In this document: piece after piece, positions 45,135 through 57,264 of the stretch
Layout of the letters: each line of letters begins with the position of its first letter
Position numbering within the stretch: position 1 is the first letter of the stretch
Origin: Ampelocalamus luodianensis
Taxonomy: Eukaryota > Streptophyta > Magnoliopsida > Poales > Poaceae
Assembly (NCBI GenBank): GCA_036346255.1
Contig: CM070625.1
Span: forward strand, 16,763,488 to 16,827,487
Direction: 5' to 3'
DNA: 64,000 bases
The notes under the pieces: generated by a model
What the model saw: only the letters and a program-made list of their open reading frames with translations
What the model was told of the DNA's origin: nothing
The model's database searches: none
Made by a program: the position numbers and the translations under genes

Positions 45135-47799
45135 TGTCGAACCCGGGAGCGAAGGATCCCAGGTTCCCTATGTTTCATACATTAGTCCAGAAACAGCTAG
45201 TGTATACAGTCAAGCAAAAATGGATAGCATAAACACCAAACTCCACACATTCGAAATAATTTGAGTTGTAACAAAAGGGGGCATAAAGCCAACAAGTAGG
45301 CTACAGCAGAAGCAAAAACAGTAAGGTAGACCACACGATTCGCCACAGTAATCGTGCGGAGGCGACCTAGTCGTCCGAGATTTTAGTCTCCACGTAGAGC
45401 TCCTCTCCTGCTAAACAAATATTAAGCAAGGTGAGCACAATAACCGTGCTCGCAAGTTACACCCAGTAGCAGATTATAATGCATGTAGGGATATAGCAAT
45501 GGAAGGCTTATAGAGTTGATTTTGCATAAAGTAATGTTTTTTTTTTCAAATACTTGTACTAAGTTCCAAAGCAGTCTATTCCATAGCTAAAATTTATTTT
45601 CTAGAACTCAAGTTTTATAGTCAGATAACATTCACAAGAGTAGTGAAGGATACCCTCCTATCACAAAGCTACCTGTCCAATTTCCATAGAGGATAAGAAA
45701 TCCAAACCAGTTGATGAAGTCTTTTGAAAACAAAAACTAAAATCTAACTTAGAGTGGCTTTGCTAGCATGTTCATGACCATGTACATGGCTATTCGAATA
45801 GTTCTTAACACTCTGCAGAGGTCGTACAGCTTTACCCACATGACACGACTTCTCTAGTTTGTTGGCATCCATCGATACCACCACTCATTATCTTAGGTGA
45901 GCAGTTTAGAGCACGTGACAAGGCCTTTACAAAGCGTCATCCCACTGCAATCCTGCCTCGCTAAGGTTTTATCTCCTTTGGACAAAAAGCCATCGGATTC
46001 AGGCCCCCTCTTGCGCCAGGTGGGAATACATAAAAGTAGATCGTAAAGACACCAACGCAACCGGATGACATGACCACGGTGAAACGTTGCAAATTAGTTA
46101 GCCAGGTCCTACCCACACAGGACATGTGCCGTACGATGGGGCTTAGCAAGATGCGGCTCAAAGATCGGTCCTTAACTAACTTGGGCGACTTCCAAAAGAA
46201 CCCTGTGTCTCGATCATAGAAATGAATCGATCTCGTGCATGAACATGCACCCATCCAAGCATCCAATTCGCCCTAGTCCAAACCAATTTCCATTTCAGCT
46301 CTCAAAGCATTTGTAAACTTCCAAGACAAACCAATGTCATGGATACCATTTTAGACAACATTTGGCCTTTTGGTTGTAAATCCCCCAAATCTAGATTTTT
46401 GGTCTGAGCTTGGTCTAAGCATACTGTTTTTCAACATGTTCGAGCACATACTAATGTACCAACTAGATTTTAACTAAGGTATCAAGAAGTGACTAATTCA
46501 ATAGCAATGTTCGGCTGTACAAAGAAATTAGGAATAACTATAAAGCTTAAAACAGGAATTTAAATTACTTGAATTTAAATAGCATGCAATAATAATTCAA
46601 AATAAAATTTAAATAATTTAAAATACTTGTATCCAATATGATCAAAGGTGTAACTTGCCTTGCTCAAAAGCTTGAGGATCTACTTCGTCGAGATACTCGG
46701 GTTCCCCGGAGTCGTCGAAATCTACACGTGAGAACGATGCAAATTCAAATAAAGTCCAAATAAGACCCAAATCAACTCCACATTAAATAATTTTAGAAAA
46801 GAAAGCTAGATCCGGATTTTAGATGAATTCAGAAATTTGAATCTCTCGAATCAGATAATGAGCTCTCGGAAGTTTTGAAATCACAAGGTTGGAAGGAGGA
46901 TACAAGAAAGATACGACTACTCAACGTGGTTGTAAGGAGGATACGAGAAGGATACGACTACTCAATGTGGTCGTAATAAGGATAAAAGATAACAAGGCAT
47001 GGAGAACTTACCAAGACCGAGAGAGAGGCCGGAGGAGGTTGGCAGCCAAAGACAGCGCGGGCACTCTGATGAACTCTCGGTGAGGACAAGGGGAGTCTCG
47101 GGTAGCACGCGGTCTTGCAAAGTCGGAGGTGAAGACAATGCTGACGGAGAGGCTTTGACGGCGGCACTAGAGGCAGTCGCGAAACTTAGAGCTCGGCGAA
47201 ACGAGGGCGAGGGGGAGAGTTGAGGGGGAAACAAAAAAGGAGGGCAAAAGGGCTTCCTGGTGCTCTATTTATAGAGAAAGGAGGGGGAAGAACCGACAGA
47301 CAAGATGGAGCGGTGAAATTTGCGGCAGCGTGGTGGGGCTCGGTGGAGACAACGGCATTTAATACGTATGTTGTTGCGGAGATGACAGCATTTAATGCAC
47401 ACGCTACATGAGGAAAAAGAGGGAGGAAAGAGAAAGTGAGCAGGGGCTGACAAGCGGGGCTGGTCGAAACCGAGAGGATGGTCGACACAAGAGGGTGGTC
47501 GAAACCAAGAGGGTGGTCGACACAAGAGGGTAGTCGAAGAGGAAGGGTGGTCGAAACCAAGAGGGGAAAAAAGCTGGGCCGAGGGAAAAACAGAACAATA
47601 GAGGAGAGAGATTTCAAATACTAGAGAACTCCAATACACTCAAAATAACCCTAATTTTGAATTGGTTGAAGTTTGATTTAGTCATATAAATTGTTTTTAA
47701 TTTTTAAAATTTCAGGTTAAGCTCTAGAAGTTCAACAAAACCAAATAGTTATTTTTATTTTGAAAATTTTCAAAAGGGCCTAATAACTGGGATGCTACA
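45135..47799 (-). mobile_element. solo LTR A, Gypsy-type, with target duplication GGTTT
   Basis: Minus-strand start TGTAGCATCCCAGTTATTAG (ending at 47799) and end ...CCCGGGTTCGACA (at 45135). It is flanked by GGTTT at 45130-45134 and 47800-47804, identical, so it is a complete 2665-bp LTR left by LTR-LTR recombination. The TATA box CTATAAATAG is at about 47265-47276. U3 holds a GGTCGAMACMAGAGGGT-like minisatellite (about 47455-47570) and a second repeat of ATACGACTACTCAACGTGG (46910-46975). Small ORFs on both strands are incidental. Confidence 0.9.
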
Positions 47800-47804
47800 G
47801 GTTT

Positions 47805-48253
47805 GAAGACAGGAGAGGGAACACAACAGTAAAGAGATAGGCCTGCCGAATCAATTGCACGTTATACGGCTATTTTTTGTGGCTTTGCCATTATAGCCAA
47901 CTTTATCAAGATCTAATGTCGGGTTCTCGGTGAGCTCGTCGCTCTCCAACCCGACCGATTACACATTAAAAAAGGGGGGCTTTATGGTATACCGATAGGA
48001 AAATACATGAACGATGAAAAGAGATTGTTATTTTTCACCTTAAGTATTTGTATCCTCACTTCTAGAGAAGTAGCAGTCAAGATCCGGGGGACATCGACCT
48101 TTTCACAAGGTTCCCCGGCACAGATCATCTTGATCCACTCCTTGACATCTTCGGGGAAAAAGGCTGTAAAAAAAAGAGAGAAGGGAAGAAGAGACTTTAA
48201 GGTTACAAAATAATCAACTGAAATAAATCTAACTGGTCGAAATTTTTTAGGAC
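47805..48253 (-). pseudogene. piece of the older Gypsy element between two solo LTRs, with an exon-like segment
   Basis: On the minus strand, TTTTTTTTACAG (a good splice acceptor, about 48165) is followed by coding-like sequence that can be read FFPEDVKEWIKMICAGEPCE and KVDVPRILTATSLEV. It lies downstream of the PF04195-type ORF once solo LTR B is removed and is probably its next exon. No other feature seen. Confidence 0.4.
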
Positions 48254-48258
48254 TTACA

Positions 48259-51200
48259 TGTCGGGCCCGGGAGCGAAGGATCCTGGGTCCTTCGTGTATT
48301 CCACACTAGTCCCAGATCGATAGCTAGTGTACATAGTCAAACAAGAAATGATAACACAACCATACAATATTTTTCATTGAAATAATTAGAGTTGATACAA
48401 AAGGGGCATAAAGCCAACAAGCGATTACGTGAAGTAAAACGAGAAGGTAGACCGCATGCGATTCACCACAGTGTCGTGCGGAGGGTGTAGCCTAGTCGTT
48501 CAGGGTCTCCGACTCCTCGTAGCATTCCTCTCCTGCTCAATAATTAAATTAAGCAAGAGTGAGCACAACAACCAAGTCACACCCGTCAAGTAACAGATTA
48601 AAATGCATGGAAGGATATCTCAACAGATTAAATAGTTGATTTGCATAAAGCCATGTTGCTTTTCAAATACTTGTACTAAGTTCTAAAGCAGTTATTTTAA
48701 ACTAAAATTCATTTTTCAAAACTCAAGTTTTATAGTCAGATAATATTCATCAACAAGTGGTGAAAGATACCCTCCTATCACAAGGCTACCCGCCCAAAAC
48801 CCATTTGGATAGAGATCCAAAACCATTTAATAAAGTCTTTTGAAAACGAACCAAAATCTAACTTGGAGCGGCTTTGTCAGCATGTCCATGATGGTGGACA
48901 TGGCTATTCGAATAGTTTTACACTCTGTAGAGGTGTACAGCTTTACCCACACGACTTCTCTAGTTTATTTGGCATCTGTCGATACCACTGCTCACTACCT
49001 TAGGTGAGCAGTCTAGAGCATGCGATAAGGCCTTTACAAAGTGTCATTCCACCGCAATCCCCCTCGCTAAGGTTTCGCCCCCTTTGGATAGAAACCCGCA
49101 GGGTTCAGACCCCCTCTTGCGCTAGGTGGGAATACATAAAAGTAGGTCGTAAACGACATCCACGCAACCAGACGGAACGACCACAGTGAAACATTGCAAA
49201 TTAGTTAGCCAGGTCCCGCCCCTTTGAGACATGTGGTACTACGATAAGGCATACCAAAATACGCTCGAAGACCGGTTCTTAACTGACTTGGGAGACTTTC
49301 ACAAAACCCTGGGCCTTGACCATATAAATGAGTTGATCCCGTACATAGACATGCACCATCAAAGCATCCATTTCACCCAAATCCAAACCAATTTTTATTT
49401 TATTTAACATGTCAAACCATTTTATAAATCTCTAAGGTGAAGACGATATCATAGTATCATTTTAAACCATAGTTGAATTTGTGGCTAAATTCCCCAAATA
49501 AATATTTTTTAGTACAGAGTTTTTGCAACAAGTTCTATTTCATACTAATGTATCAACTAGCTTTTAACTACGACATCAAGGGTGATTCAAACAACATTCA
49601 AGTGTGGATGTACAGAGGAATTAGGAATAATTATAAAGTTAAAACAGAGATTTAAATTACTTGAATTTAAATATGCATGCAATAATAGTTTAAAATAGAA
49701 TTTAAATACTTTGAAATAGTGGGATTCAATATGATCAAAGGTATGACTTGCCTTGTTCGAATGGTTGAGGATCTACTTCTTCGGAGTACTCGGGTTCTCC
49801 AGAGTCGTCGAAATCTACAAGCGAAAACGAGCTGACTTCAAATAAACTTCAAATAAATACAGATGAAATCAAAAGAACTCCAATTAAATAATTTTAGTGT
49901 AGATAGCTAGATCTGGAAGTTAGATGGATTTAGAAATTTGAATTGCTCGAATCAGAGTTCGAACGGAGGAGAACAGGCTCCCGGAAGTTTGAGAATTACA
50001 TGGCCAGAAGAAGGTTCGACAGGTCGAAGGGAGGTTCGACTACAAGTGGTCGGAAGGCTTGGACTACCTGGTTGAAAGGAAGTTTCAACTGGTCGGAAGG
50101 TTGATTCGACCACTGGTGGTCAGAAGGTGGTCGAATGAAGGCTTCGACTACCAGGATGGAAGAGGGATACGACTACTCGACGTGGTCGTAGGAAGGATAC
50201 GACTACTCAACGTAGTCGTAGAAAGAATACGAGAAGGATATGACTACTCCATGTGGTCGTAGGAAAGGTTCCAGAGGTATCGACTACTCAACGGTCAAAG
50301 AGAAGGGAATTCATTGCTCAGCGATCGAAAGAGAAGGGGAATTCGACTACTCAACAGCGGTTGAAAGAGAAGAAAGGACTCGGCTGCTCGACACGGTCAA
50401 AAGAACAAAAAAAACTCGACGGCTCAACGCGATCGAAAGAACAAAATAGCATAACAGGGCACGGGAAGTTGGCCAAAAGAATAAGAGAAAGCAGGGTACG
50501 GGGAACTCACCAAAATAGAGAAAGAGACTGGAGGTGGCTAGTGGACTGCGGACGACGGCGGGGAAACTCGCAGCCGAAGGCGAAGGAGGTCTGTGGCGAA
50601 GGGGACAACTGAGACTGGCGAGGAAGAGGAAACGTAGTGGCTCCTGCGAAACAAAACTGAAATAGAGAGAGAAGATTGCTTCAAGGAGCTTTGGGACAAG
50701 AATTGATGCGGGGCTTAAACTCGGAACGCGGTGCTTCAGGCAAACCACAGTAACAAGAGCGAGGGAGGGACAGTTGGGTGCACGCGGTGCTCACCTAAAT
50801 AGGTGAAGGTGGCACACGGTTCGACGAGGAGGAAGGTGGTTTGTCCATTGGTAGGAGAAGCTTAACGGCGGCCCTAGAGGCGGTGGCGCGAGCTCCAGCC
50901 GGCGGCGGTGAAACTCGAAGTGCGACGAAACGGGGCTAGAGAGAGGGAGAGTTGAAAGCTGAGGAGAAAAACAAGAGAGCAAAGGCTCTCTGGTGCTCTA
51001 TTTATAGAGGAAGAAAGGAGAATCGGCAACAAGATGGAGTGGTGTAAAAAGGGAATGAAAAAAATGCGATAGGGCAGAGACAACAGCATTTAATGTGCAC
51101 ATCAGAGGGACGGGATGGAGGCAGGCGCGACAGAGGCGACCGCATTTAATGCGCACGTCACTGCGAAAACAGAGGGAGGAAAGAGAAAGTGAGCAGGGGC

Positions 51201-51567
51201 TGACAGGCGGGGCTGGTCGAAATTGAAGGGTGGTCGAGACCGGTTGAAACAAAAGAGGTAGTCGAACCCAAAGAGGTGGTCGAAACCAAAGAGTGGTCGT
51301 GACTAAAGGGTGGTCGTAGGAGGTCCTCGAGGGAGGTCCTGAGGAGGTCGAGGGGAGAACGGAACAAACAAAGAAAGGTGATTTTAAATACTAGAGAACT
51401 CCAGCAGACTCCAAACCAAAATTTTGAATTAGTTGAAGTTAGATTTAGTTATTTAAATTATTTTTAATTTCCAAAATCTCAAGTTAAGCTTTATAACTTC
51501 AACAAAACCATATGGTTATTTTTATTAAATCTTTTTTCAAAAAGCTCAAAAAAAACAGGGCATTACA
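48259..51567 (-). mobile_element. solo LTR B, Gypsy-type, with target duplication TTACA
   Basis: Minus-strand start TGTAATGCCCTG (ending at 51567) and end ...CCCGGGCCCGACA (at 48259). It is flanked by TTACA at 48254-48258 and 51568-51572, identical. Length is 3309 bp. It shares its U5 end, TATA box CTATAAATAG (50998-51007) and the ACTCTGTAGAGGTGTACA segment with solo LTR A, so it is the same family but longer. U3 has expanded GGTCGAA / GACTACTC minisatellites (49990-50450 and 51210-51360). No internal genes remain. Confidence 0.9.
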
Positions 51568-51572
51568 TTACA

Positions 51573-52313
51573 TTCTGAAGAATCCCTGGCCGAATAATCC
51601 CGACCAACGTACCAAAGCATGGCACGTTCCTGGGACTTCAGAGGACTTATTCGGCGTATGGGGAAATCTTTCACCATGTGCCAAGAAGTTAGACCCCTGA
51701 TGCTAAGGCGGTGGATGGCCTCGATCCATCTCCCCACTTTTCCCTTCTTCTTTGAGGAGGATCGCCACCGAGGGTTCTCAACCGCCACCTGACCGGTGAA
51801 GCAGAGATTGTCTTCCTTGCTGAGTGTCATGTAGAACCACTACTTCTTTCATGATGACCACGAAGGCTTGGAGTACATACGAATATACTCCTAAGCTTTT
51901 CCATTGTGGAGGTGCAAAGCGCACTCCCCGGGCAACGCCGTCAATTTCTCCGACTTCGTCATGTTGTAAAAATATCTAAGGACCGCCAGATCTGGCGGAA
52001 TCCCCAGATATGCTTCGTAGAGGTAGATGAAGATGCTAAGATTAGTGATTGAATTAGGGGCAAGATTTACTAACTCATCTCCATAATATTCTAGAACTTG
52101 GGAGAGGAAGGGGTGCGCTGGTAACCTAAACCCGCACTCAATATATGCAAGAAAAACATGGATTTCTCCCTCATTGCAACTGGAAAAGTGCTCCCCGACC
52201 GTCGATCTCCAAGACATCAAGGCCTTACCAAGAAACATCTTGCTTTTCTCCATGGCCCCAAGCTTCTTATTGCTCAACTCAGAAGCCAGCCAGTTGGAGA
52301 TGAGATCCGACAT
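51573..52313 (-). pseudogene. PF04195-type 'putative gypsy type transposon' ORF, broken
   Basis: From the ATG at 52313 the minus strand reads MSDLISNWLASELSNKKLGA, then HPFLSQVLEYYGDELVNLAP with NSITNLSIFIYLYEAYLGIP and PDLAVLRYFYNMTKSEK, the core of PF04195. After stop codons it continues EYIRMYSKPSWSS and WFYMTLSKEDNLCFTGQVAV. Two or more stops are at positions where the family has Trp (TGG to TGA and TAG). Such ORFs are carried by Tat-lineage Gypsy elements, often antisense near the 3' LTR. A splice donor AAT/GTAAGT at the 3' edge coincides with the insertion point of solo LTR B. Confidence 0.7.
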
Positions 52314-52548
52314 TGTTGTTTATGTGGCAAGAAGATGAAAGAAAATCGAAGGTGATTCTGAAAGCGTAAAAACCCCAAGGCAGCGCGTTGTGAGGATTTT
52401 ACAGGGGCTTTCCTTTAACTACAAAAAGGAAGTTACTCGAAGCCCAATAGATACAAATCTCTTCGGTTTCCTAGGCAGTTCCTTAACTTTAAAGTGAATA
52501 CAGACCACTTCGTTACTCGCGCCATTAAACGAAGGGTTTCCCGATATA
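52314..52548 (+). mobile_element. older Gypsy element, part left of the MULE insertion
   Basis: Non-coding sequence between the antisense ORF and the MULE. It continues at 59743 after the MULE is removed. Its orientation is inferred from the LTR-like right part. Confidence 0.4.
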
Positions 52549-52660
52549 TAATTTTTTATAAAAAATATTATTATTTTAAAAGATATTTACAAAAATAAAT
52601 AGTCGCCCCCAAAAATTACAAAAATATGTCCTGCCGCTTGATTCAATCGGTGGCGGCGAG
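52549..52660 (+). repeat. MULE left terminal inverted repeat
   Basis: Pairs with 59625-59732. It is AT-rich at the tip, then AAATAGTCGCCCCCAAAAAT and TGATTCAATCGG. The palindrome TCGCCAGTTGAACTGGCGA lies just inside at 52695-52713. Confidence 0.88.
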
Positions 52661-53039
52661 ACCTGTCCCCTCTGTTGCTTGATTGAGGTATTTATCGCCA
52701 GTTGAACTGGCGATATATACCTCAGCCCTAGCAAATTTTTGATTTTGCCTATTCCACTTAGGTCGTTTGTGATTTTCGTACATTTTAAACGGTACGAAAT
52801 CTGTTAGACTCGCAATAACATTTTATCATCGTCGTATGTTGTTCTACTACGATAAATTTTTGGAGAATTTAGCGAGGTTGTTTGAGGTATGAACGATTTA
52901 TAAAGAGGAAGGTAAGTGATATTGCGATTCGCTCGGGAATTCATACACACGATATTCTGTAACTTGCGGTAGAACATCATAACACTTAATTGAAATGATA
53001 ATTCGAACATTGATAATAATATTTTTCGCGATCGCGGTG

Positions 53040-55699
53040 TCAGCGTCTCCCATGTGGTGCCTCTAGTCGGGGCACGGATGAGGTCCCCGCGGCGGCGTCC
53101 GAATGCCGATGTCTCCTTGGTCACGAGTATTTCGCGTGGGCGTGTCTTGAAGGTGTGCCGGACTCCGCAAATGGAGCACTTCTTCGTGCGACGTCCGGCT
53201 TCTGCCTCGTCCATATCGTTCCTGATGCGGCGTACGTGTCGCCGGCCAACCTTTCCCTTGAGCCTAGCAATATCCGCGGCCCAGATTAGTTGCTCCCAGG
53301 TTGGATGGCGAGTGAAATGACCAACAACGGTGTAACCATACATCTCTCCACTCCATGTTTGCATCACGCCTCCTTGGTGAAATAGTGCGAGAGGTCTTGC
53401 GCCGAGATCTTTGCGCCACCGTCGAGCAAAGGCCATGACATGTGAGCGGGGCCTATGCGAGAAGAAGGGGCTTGTTACAAGTGCATACGCAACTATCGCG
53501 CGAGTGTGCACTCATGGGTGATCCTCTCGCGGTTAGTCCCGCGACGTCCTTTATCCCTGCACATTATCTCGAAGCGAAGCTCCTCGTGCCCATCTTAAAT
53601 GCCCGTGCATCTCACCCTTCTTGCTCTTCTCCTCCATGTATGCGGTGATCATGGCGGAGTAGAGTACTCAGTCATTTGCCATGGCGAGCGATGCATTGCT
53701 GCATCTGTTAACAAAGTAGTTTGTGGTACCGCGGAGAATTGCCTCCACAATACCAACCAAAGGGAGGCACCTGACGCCGCGCATGACCCAGTTGTAGACC
53801 TCAGCTAGGTTGGTTGTCATGATACCATATCGAGCACCACCCACATCATGTAGCGGCGACCACTTCTCTTTAGGCTCGTGCTCAATCCACCGAGAAGCAT
53901 TTGACACGTGCCCTGTCTTCCTCGTGACACTACGAGCGTGCGTGGGTAGATGTGGCAATGCTTGGGCCTAGTCGGCGCTTAGGCGACCCTTCTCGCCGCC
54001 TCCTTGCGTGGGTTTGGGTGCAGGCGTCGAGAATCTTCGAGTGTTTCGAACTTACGCCTGCCGGTTACGGTTGCACAGCGCTGAATAGGTTCATCAAGTC
54101 TTTGTTGCGGAATCGCTTATAGAAGTTCGCACCCAAGTGCCTCATGCACCACCGCTCGTAGATCCGGCCATGGAAGTGGTACGTTCTCTCCTCGTTGTAG
54201 CCGAGTTATTGCATGCGGCGCAGCTGCGTGCGGTCATGTATGAGGCATACGTTGAGGCGGTCTGCTGTAAATCCTCACATTCTTCAGAACCACGACCCAC
54301 TATCCGTGTTCTCGCTTTCAACAAGCGAATGCCACGGAAGAACTTGATTGTTTCGTCATCGCTATTGCGATCGATGTCGCCCTTGTACCTCCCAGTCAAG
54401 AACGTGCCATCGATGCACAAGATTGGACGACAGTGCCGAAATGCATTGATGCATAGACCAAAGGCGAAGAATGCTCGTTGTAGTACCCTCTTATTAGGCC
54501 ACTTCGGATGCGTGGTGTCTTGAATGTCGACATGAGTGCCGAGATTCCTGTCTTGTATGACTCGGAGTTGCCCAGGGAGGTTGTGGTAGAAATCCTCGAA
54601 CGTGTCGAACCTTGATTCCAATGCCTTCGCTTTTGCCCTTCAAGCCTTGGCATAGGCGATAGTGTCTTTGGAATCTTGCCTCAATGGCCCAATGATGGAT
54701 CGTGGCTCAAAATCTAGGTTATCCACGATCTCACCGTACATGAGATTGGCGATGAAGCTCGATGATAGGTTCGGTGGGATTTGACGACTCGGACGACGCA
54801 TGTGTGAGGGACCACTATGGAGCACTTCCGATGGTGTCCCACTTGGCGGAATGCGTGCAGCGCCAAGGGCATCCTCTATGCCGCACTTCATGTCGTAGCA
54901 TCTTGGGGTAGACTTGACGACGGTGAATGTGCGACGCACCGACAATGCCCAGAATTTGATCGCATCCTGCACGGCCTCCTTGCATTTGTACGTAGCTCCT
55001 AGTCGACCTCGCTCGTCGTACTCCCATGGTACATGGGAGACTTCCTAACGACGAGGTTCTCGAATCGGTATGTGTTCCACTCGGATGGAACCGCCTGCTG
55101 GTTTGCATCATCATCGTCATCAGAGCCTTCATCTTCGGACAATGTCATGTAGTCCTGGTCTTCGAGATCCATCAATTGCACCAGGTCTTCAAGCTCCCCC
55201 CCTCGTCGGCAAGGCCACTAGCTTGTCTCATCGAATGAGGTAATTCGGCATAGCCTTCATCGGCGACATCGGCAACCTCTTGCCCTTCTCGCCATTGTGT
55301 GCGCTGCTGAGTCACCTGTTTCTTCCTCGGTGTCAGCAACTCCTACTTGTTCTGACGCAGACGCAGGAGTGGGTTTTACAAATGCCTGGACCAGAAGGAC
55401 CAATTTCCATCCCCTCTCCCTCGCCATGCGTACATCGACCGCCATGAATTTGTTCCTTTAGTTGCACTAACTCCCAATACGTGGGTTGTCTCGCGGGGTA
55501 AGGCAACTCAATGTCGAATCGTGACATCACGATCCACTTGGGCGTGTGGAACAACCACCGCATCACAGCCCAATGTACGTTGCTCAGGTCTTGGTAGGGG
55601 CACGTCTGCTGACTGAAAATAACTCAAATCAATTCCCTCGGGACCCTCCATAATAGTCCCTCGGCTGTAGTAAATTTTGAAATTGACGACGTCAGACAT
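53040..55699 (-). pseudogene. MURA-type Mutator transposase, broken
   Basis: From the ATG at 55699 the minus strand reads MSDVVNFKIYYSRGTIMEGP, then the FHTPKWIVMSRF region and the MuDR N-terminal DNA-binding region (AIKFWALSVRRTFTVVKSTP, PNLSSSFIANLMYGEIVDNL; about 54972-54650). The DDE transposase core follows (YHNLPGQLRVIQDRNLGTHV, RHCRPILCIDGTFLTGRYKG with a catalytic Asp in CIDGTF; about 54621-54350), then the KWSPLHDVGGARYGIMTTNL region (about 53870). The SWIM-like tail has CSHVMAF altered to RSHVMAF, and a knuckle CSICGVRHTFKT (about 53160) ends the gene. Numerous frameshifts are present. The protein would cut and join the MULE ends. The TATA box is at about 55965. Confidence 0.85.
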
Positions 55700-55954
55700 A
55701 TTTGACGCACTGTAGTGTGAAGAACATTTACACGATGAACTACATATGTGCAACTAAATAGCCCACAAAAAAGTATGTAAAACGGACTTCACTACATAGC
55801 AGTACATCAAAAATCATGTAATCCGTTCTGTTAAGAAAATTACCCGAGAGGTCGGCAACTGGATGAGCAGCGCTTCGCTAGCTTTTCTCCTCCTCTCCGT
55901 TCTTTCCTTCTCTTTTTGCTGAGTAAGACTGAGTCCTGTGTGGAATTTCGAGAG

Positions 55955-56095
55955 TTCCAAGAGGGTTATATACAGGTTAGGACTTGTCGCTAGTTTAAAC
56001 GGCGATAACTTCGTGTCGCCAGTTGAACTGGCGATACATAGATGAACCGGCGACAAGCGGTCCAACTGGCGACAGGGATTCATTTTTGTAACTTA
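55955..56095 (-). promoter_or_regulatory. MURA promoter with upstream palindromes
   Basis: TATATAACC at about 55963-55971 on the minus strand is followed by a leader. Just upstream lie GTCGCTAGTTTAAACGGCGA (55986-56005), TCGCCAGTTGAACTGGCGA (56015-56033) and a half-site CCAACTGGCGAC (about 56070). The same palindrome lies upstream of the PMD TATA box and in the left terminal repeat. This suggests a shared regulatory or transposase-binding site. Confidence 0.6.
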
Positions 56096-56349
56096 TTGCA
56101 GCGGGTATTTCTTGTTGTAAATATCTTTTTAAAATATGTCGTGCATTGTTGCAAGATTTGTTCGAGGACGATTGAGGGATTAATGATTTGTAAGTACGAA
56201 GTGATATTATAATGCGCCCGGGAATTCCTGCACAACTCCGTTGGAGAACTTTGGAGAAATGACGCAACGATAACAACAAGACATTTCATCGGAATAAGGG
56301 GGTTACATGGCACGTAGGACAACGAACCGAGGACGGTACACGCATGCCT

Positions 56350-57148
56350 TTAGGGAAATTGAAATACATGGGATTTGTGGAGCACTATGGTAGAACTACT
56401 GAGTGGAACATGGCCATTTACCCTTGCGGCCCAGCTCGGCGTTGTACTCCTCGCTTTGCGCCTTAGCTCTCGCCACGATGGCCCTCTTCCGCTCCCTCTC
56501 GGCCTCCGTCGCTTTGACATGCTCACGCCTCTGCTCCTCACGCCGCTCGCCCCGCCTACCTTGCTCGGCTGCTCGGCTTTCAACTCTTTGAGGCGCCTTT
56601 CACGGGTCTCGATGTTCTCCACGCCCGACTCTTACAGATAGCAGCGACCACATGTCGACGGGCGGATCTTGTCGTCGATCCACTGCGGAAGTCGTATAGG
56701 GGTGGCGGAGATGCGGTGGGTAAAGAGAGTTCATTCTGCCGTTCTGCGAAGAAAAATAGCATTGTACCATGAAATACGGTTTCATTACCGGATGCCGGTC
56801 GTTGCTGTCCACGGCGTAGTTTGGGCAGTACCAATAGCGCTGCCCAATGGTCCACTCATCGGTTGATTTGACGCACTTGGAGACGTCCCAACACCAGCAT
56901 AGGGGTGGCGCCACCCCTATCGGGGACCCTTCCGGAGGGCGTTCCGCGGGCATAGGTGGGGGGTCATGGCTCGACCCAGAACCATTGGGCGTACTACGAG
57001 GCAGCTTCCTCAGATCCACCAGTTCTGAAAAAGTTTTGTGTGTGAAAGGTTCCTGACTAGCGGCATGATAGCGAGCGCTGGTCTCATGGGGAGACACCCA
57101 ATCCTTCAAAAGCTTACGGATTTTCTCCCATTCTTTCTCTTTCTCCAT
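56350..57148 (-). pseudogene. GRF-like zinc-finger gene of the MULE
   Basis: From the ATG at 57148 the minus strand reads MEKEKEWEKIRKLLKDWVSP, a Pro-rich linker, then CWCWDVSKCVKSTDEWTIGQ with RYWYCPNYAVDS. After a short intron (about 56745-56788) it continues with LPQWIDDKI and a basic coiled-coil tail ENIETRERRLKELKAE and KRRRPRGSGRG. The CxC...RYWxCPNY...WID order resembles the GRF-type zinc finger of plant MULE-associated proteins, which binds nucleic acid. The family's CDFxxWID Cys is replaced here, and an in-frame TGA lies after the intron. TATA box CTATAAATAC is about 50 bp upstream (about 57196-57205). Confidence 0.6.
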
Positions 57149-57189
57149 GTTTTCTACTTGGTGGTGTTGTTGTGGACTTGTTGGACGAG

Positions 57190-57212
57190 TTACGTTGTAT
57201 TTATAGCTAGAG
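57190..57212 (-). promoter_or_regulatory. TATA box of the GRF-like gene
   Basis: AGCTATAAATACAACG on the minus strand lies about 50 bp before the ATG at 57148, in the short gap after the PMD gene. It shows that the GRF-like ORF is a separate transcription unit. Confidence 0.6.
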
Positions 57213-57264
57213 CGGACAGAGCCGTAGCCGGGGCTCTCGTCTTGGTAAAAGGTGCCTCATCGGG

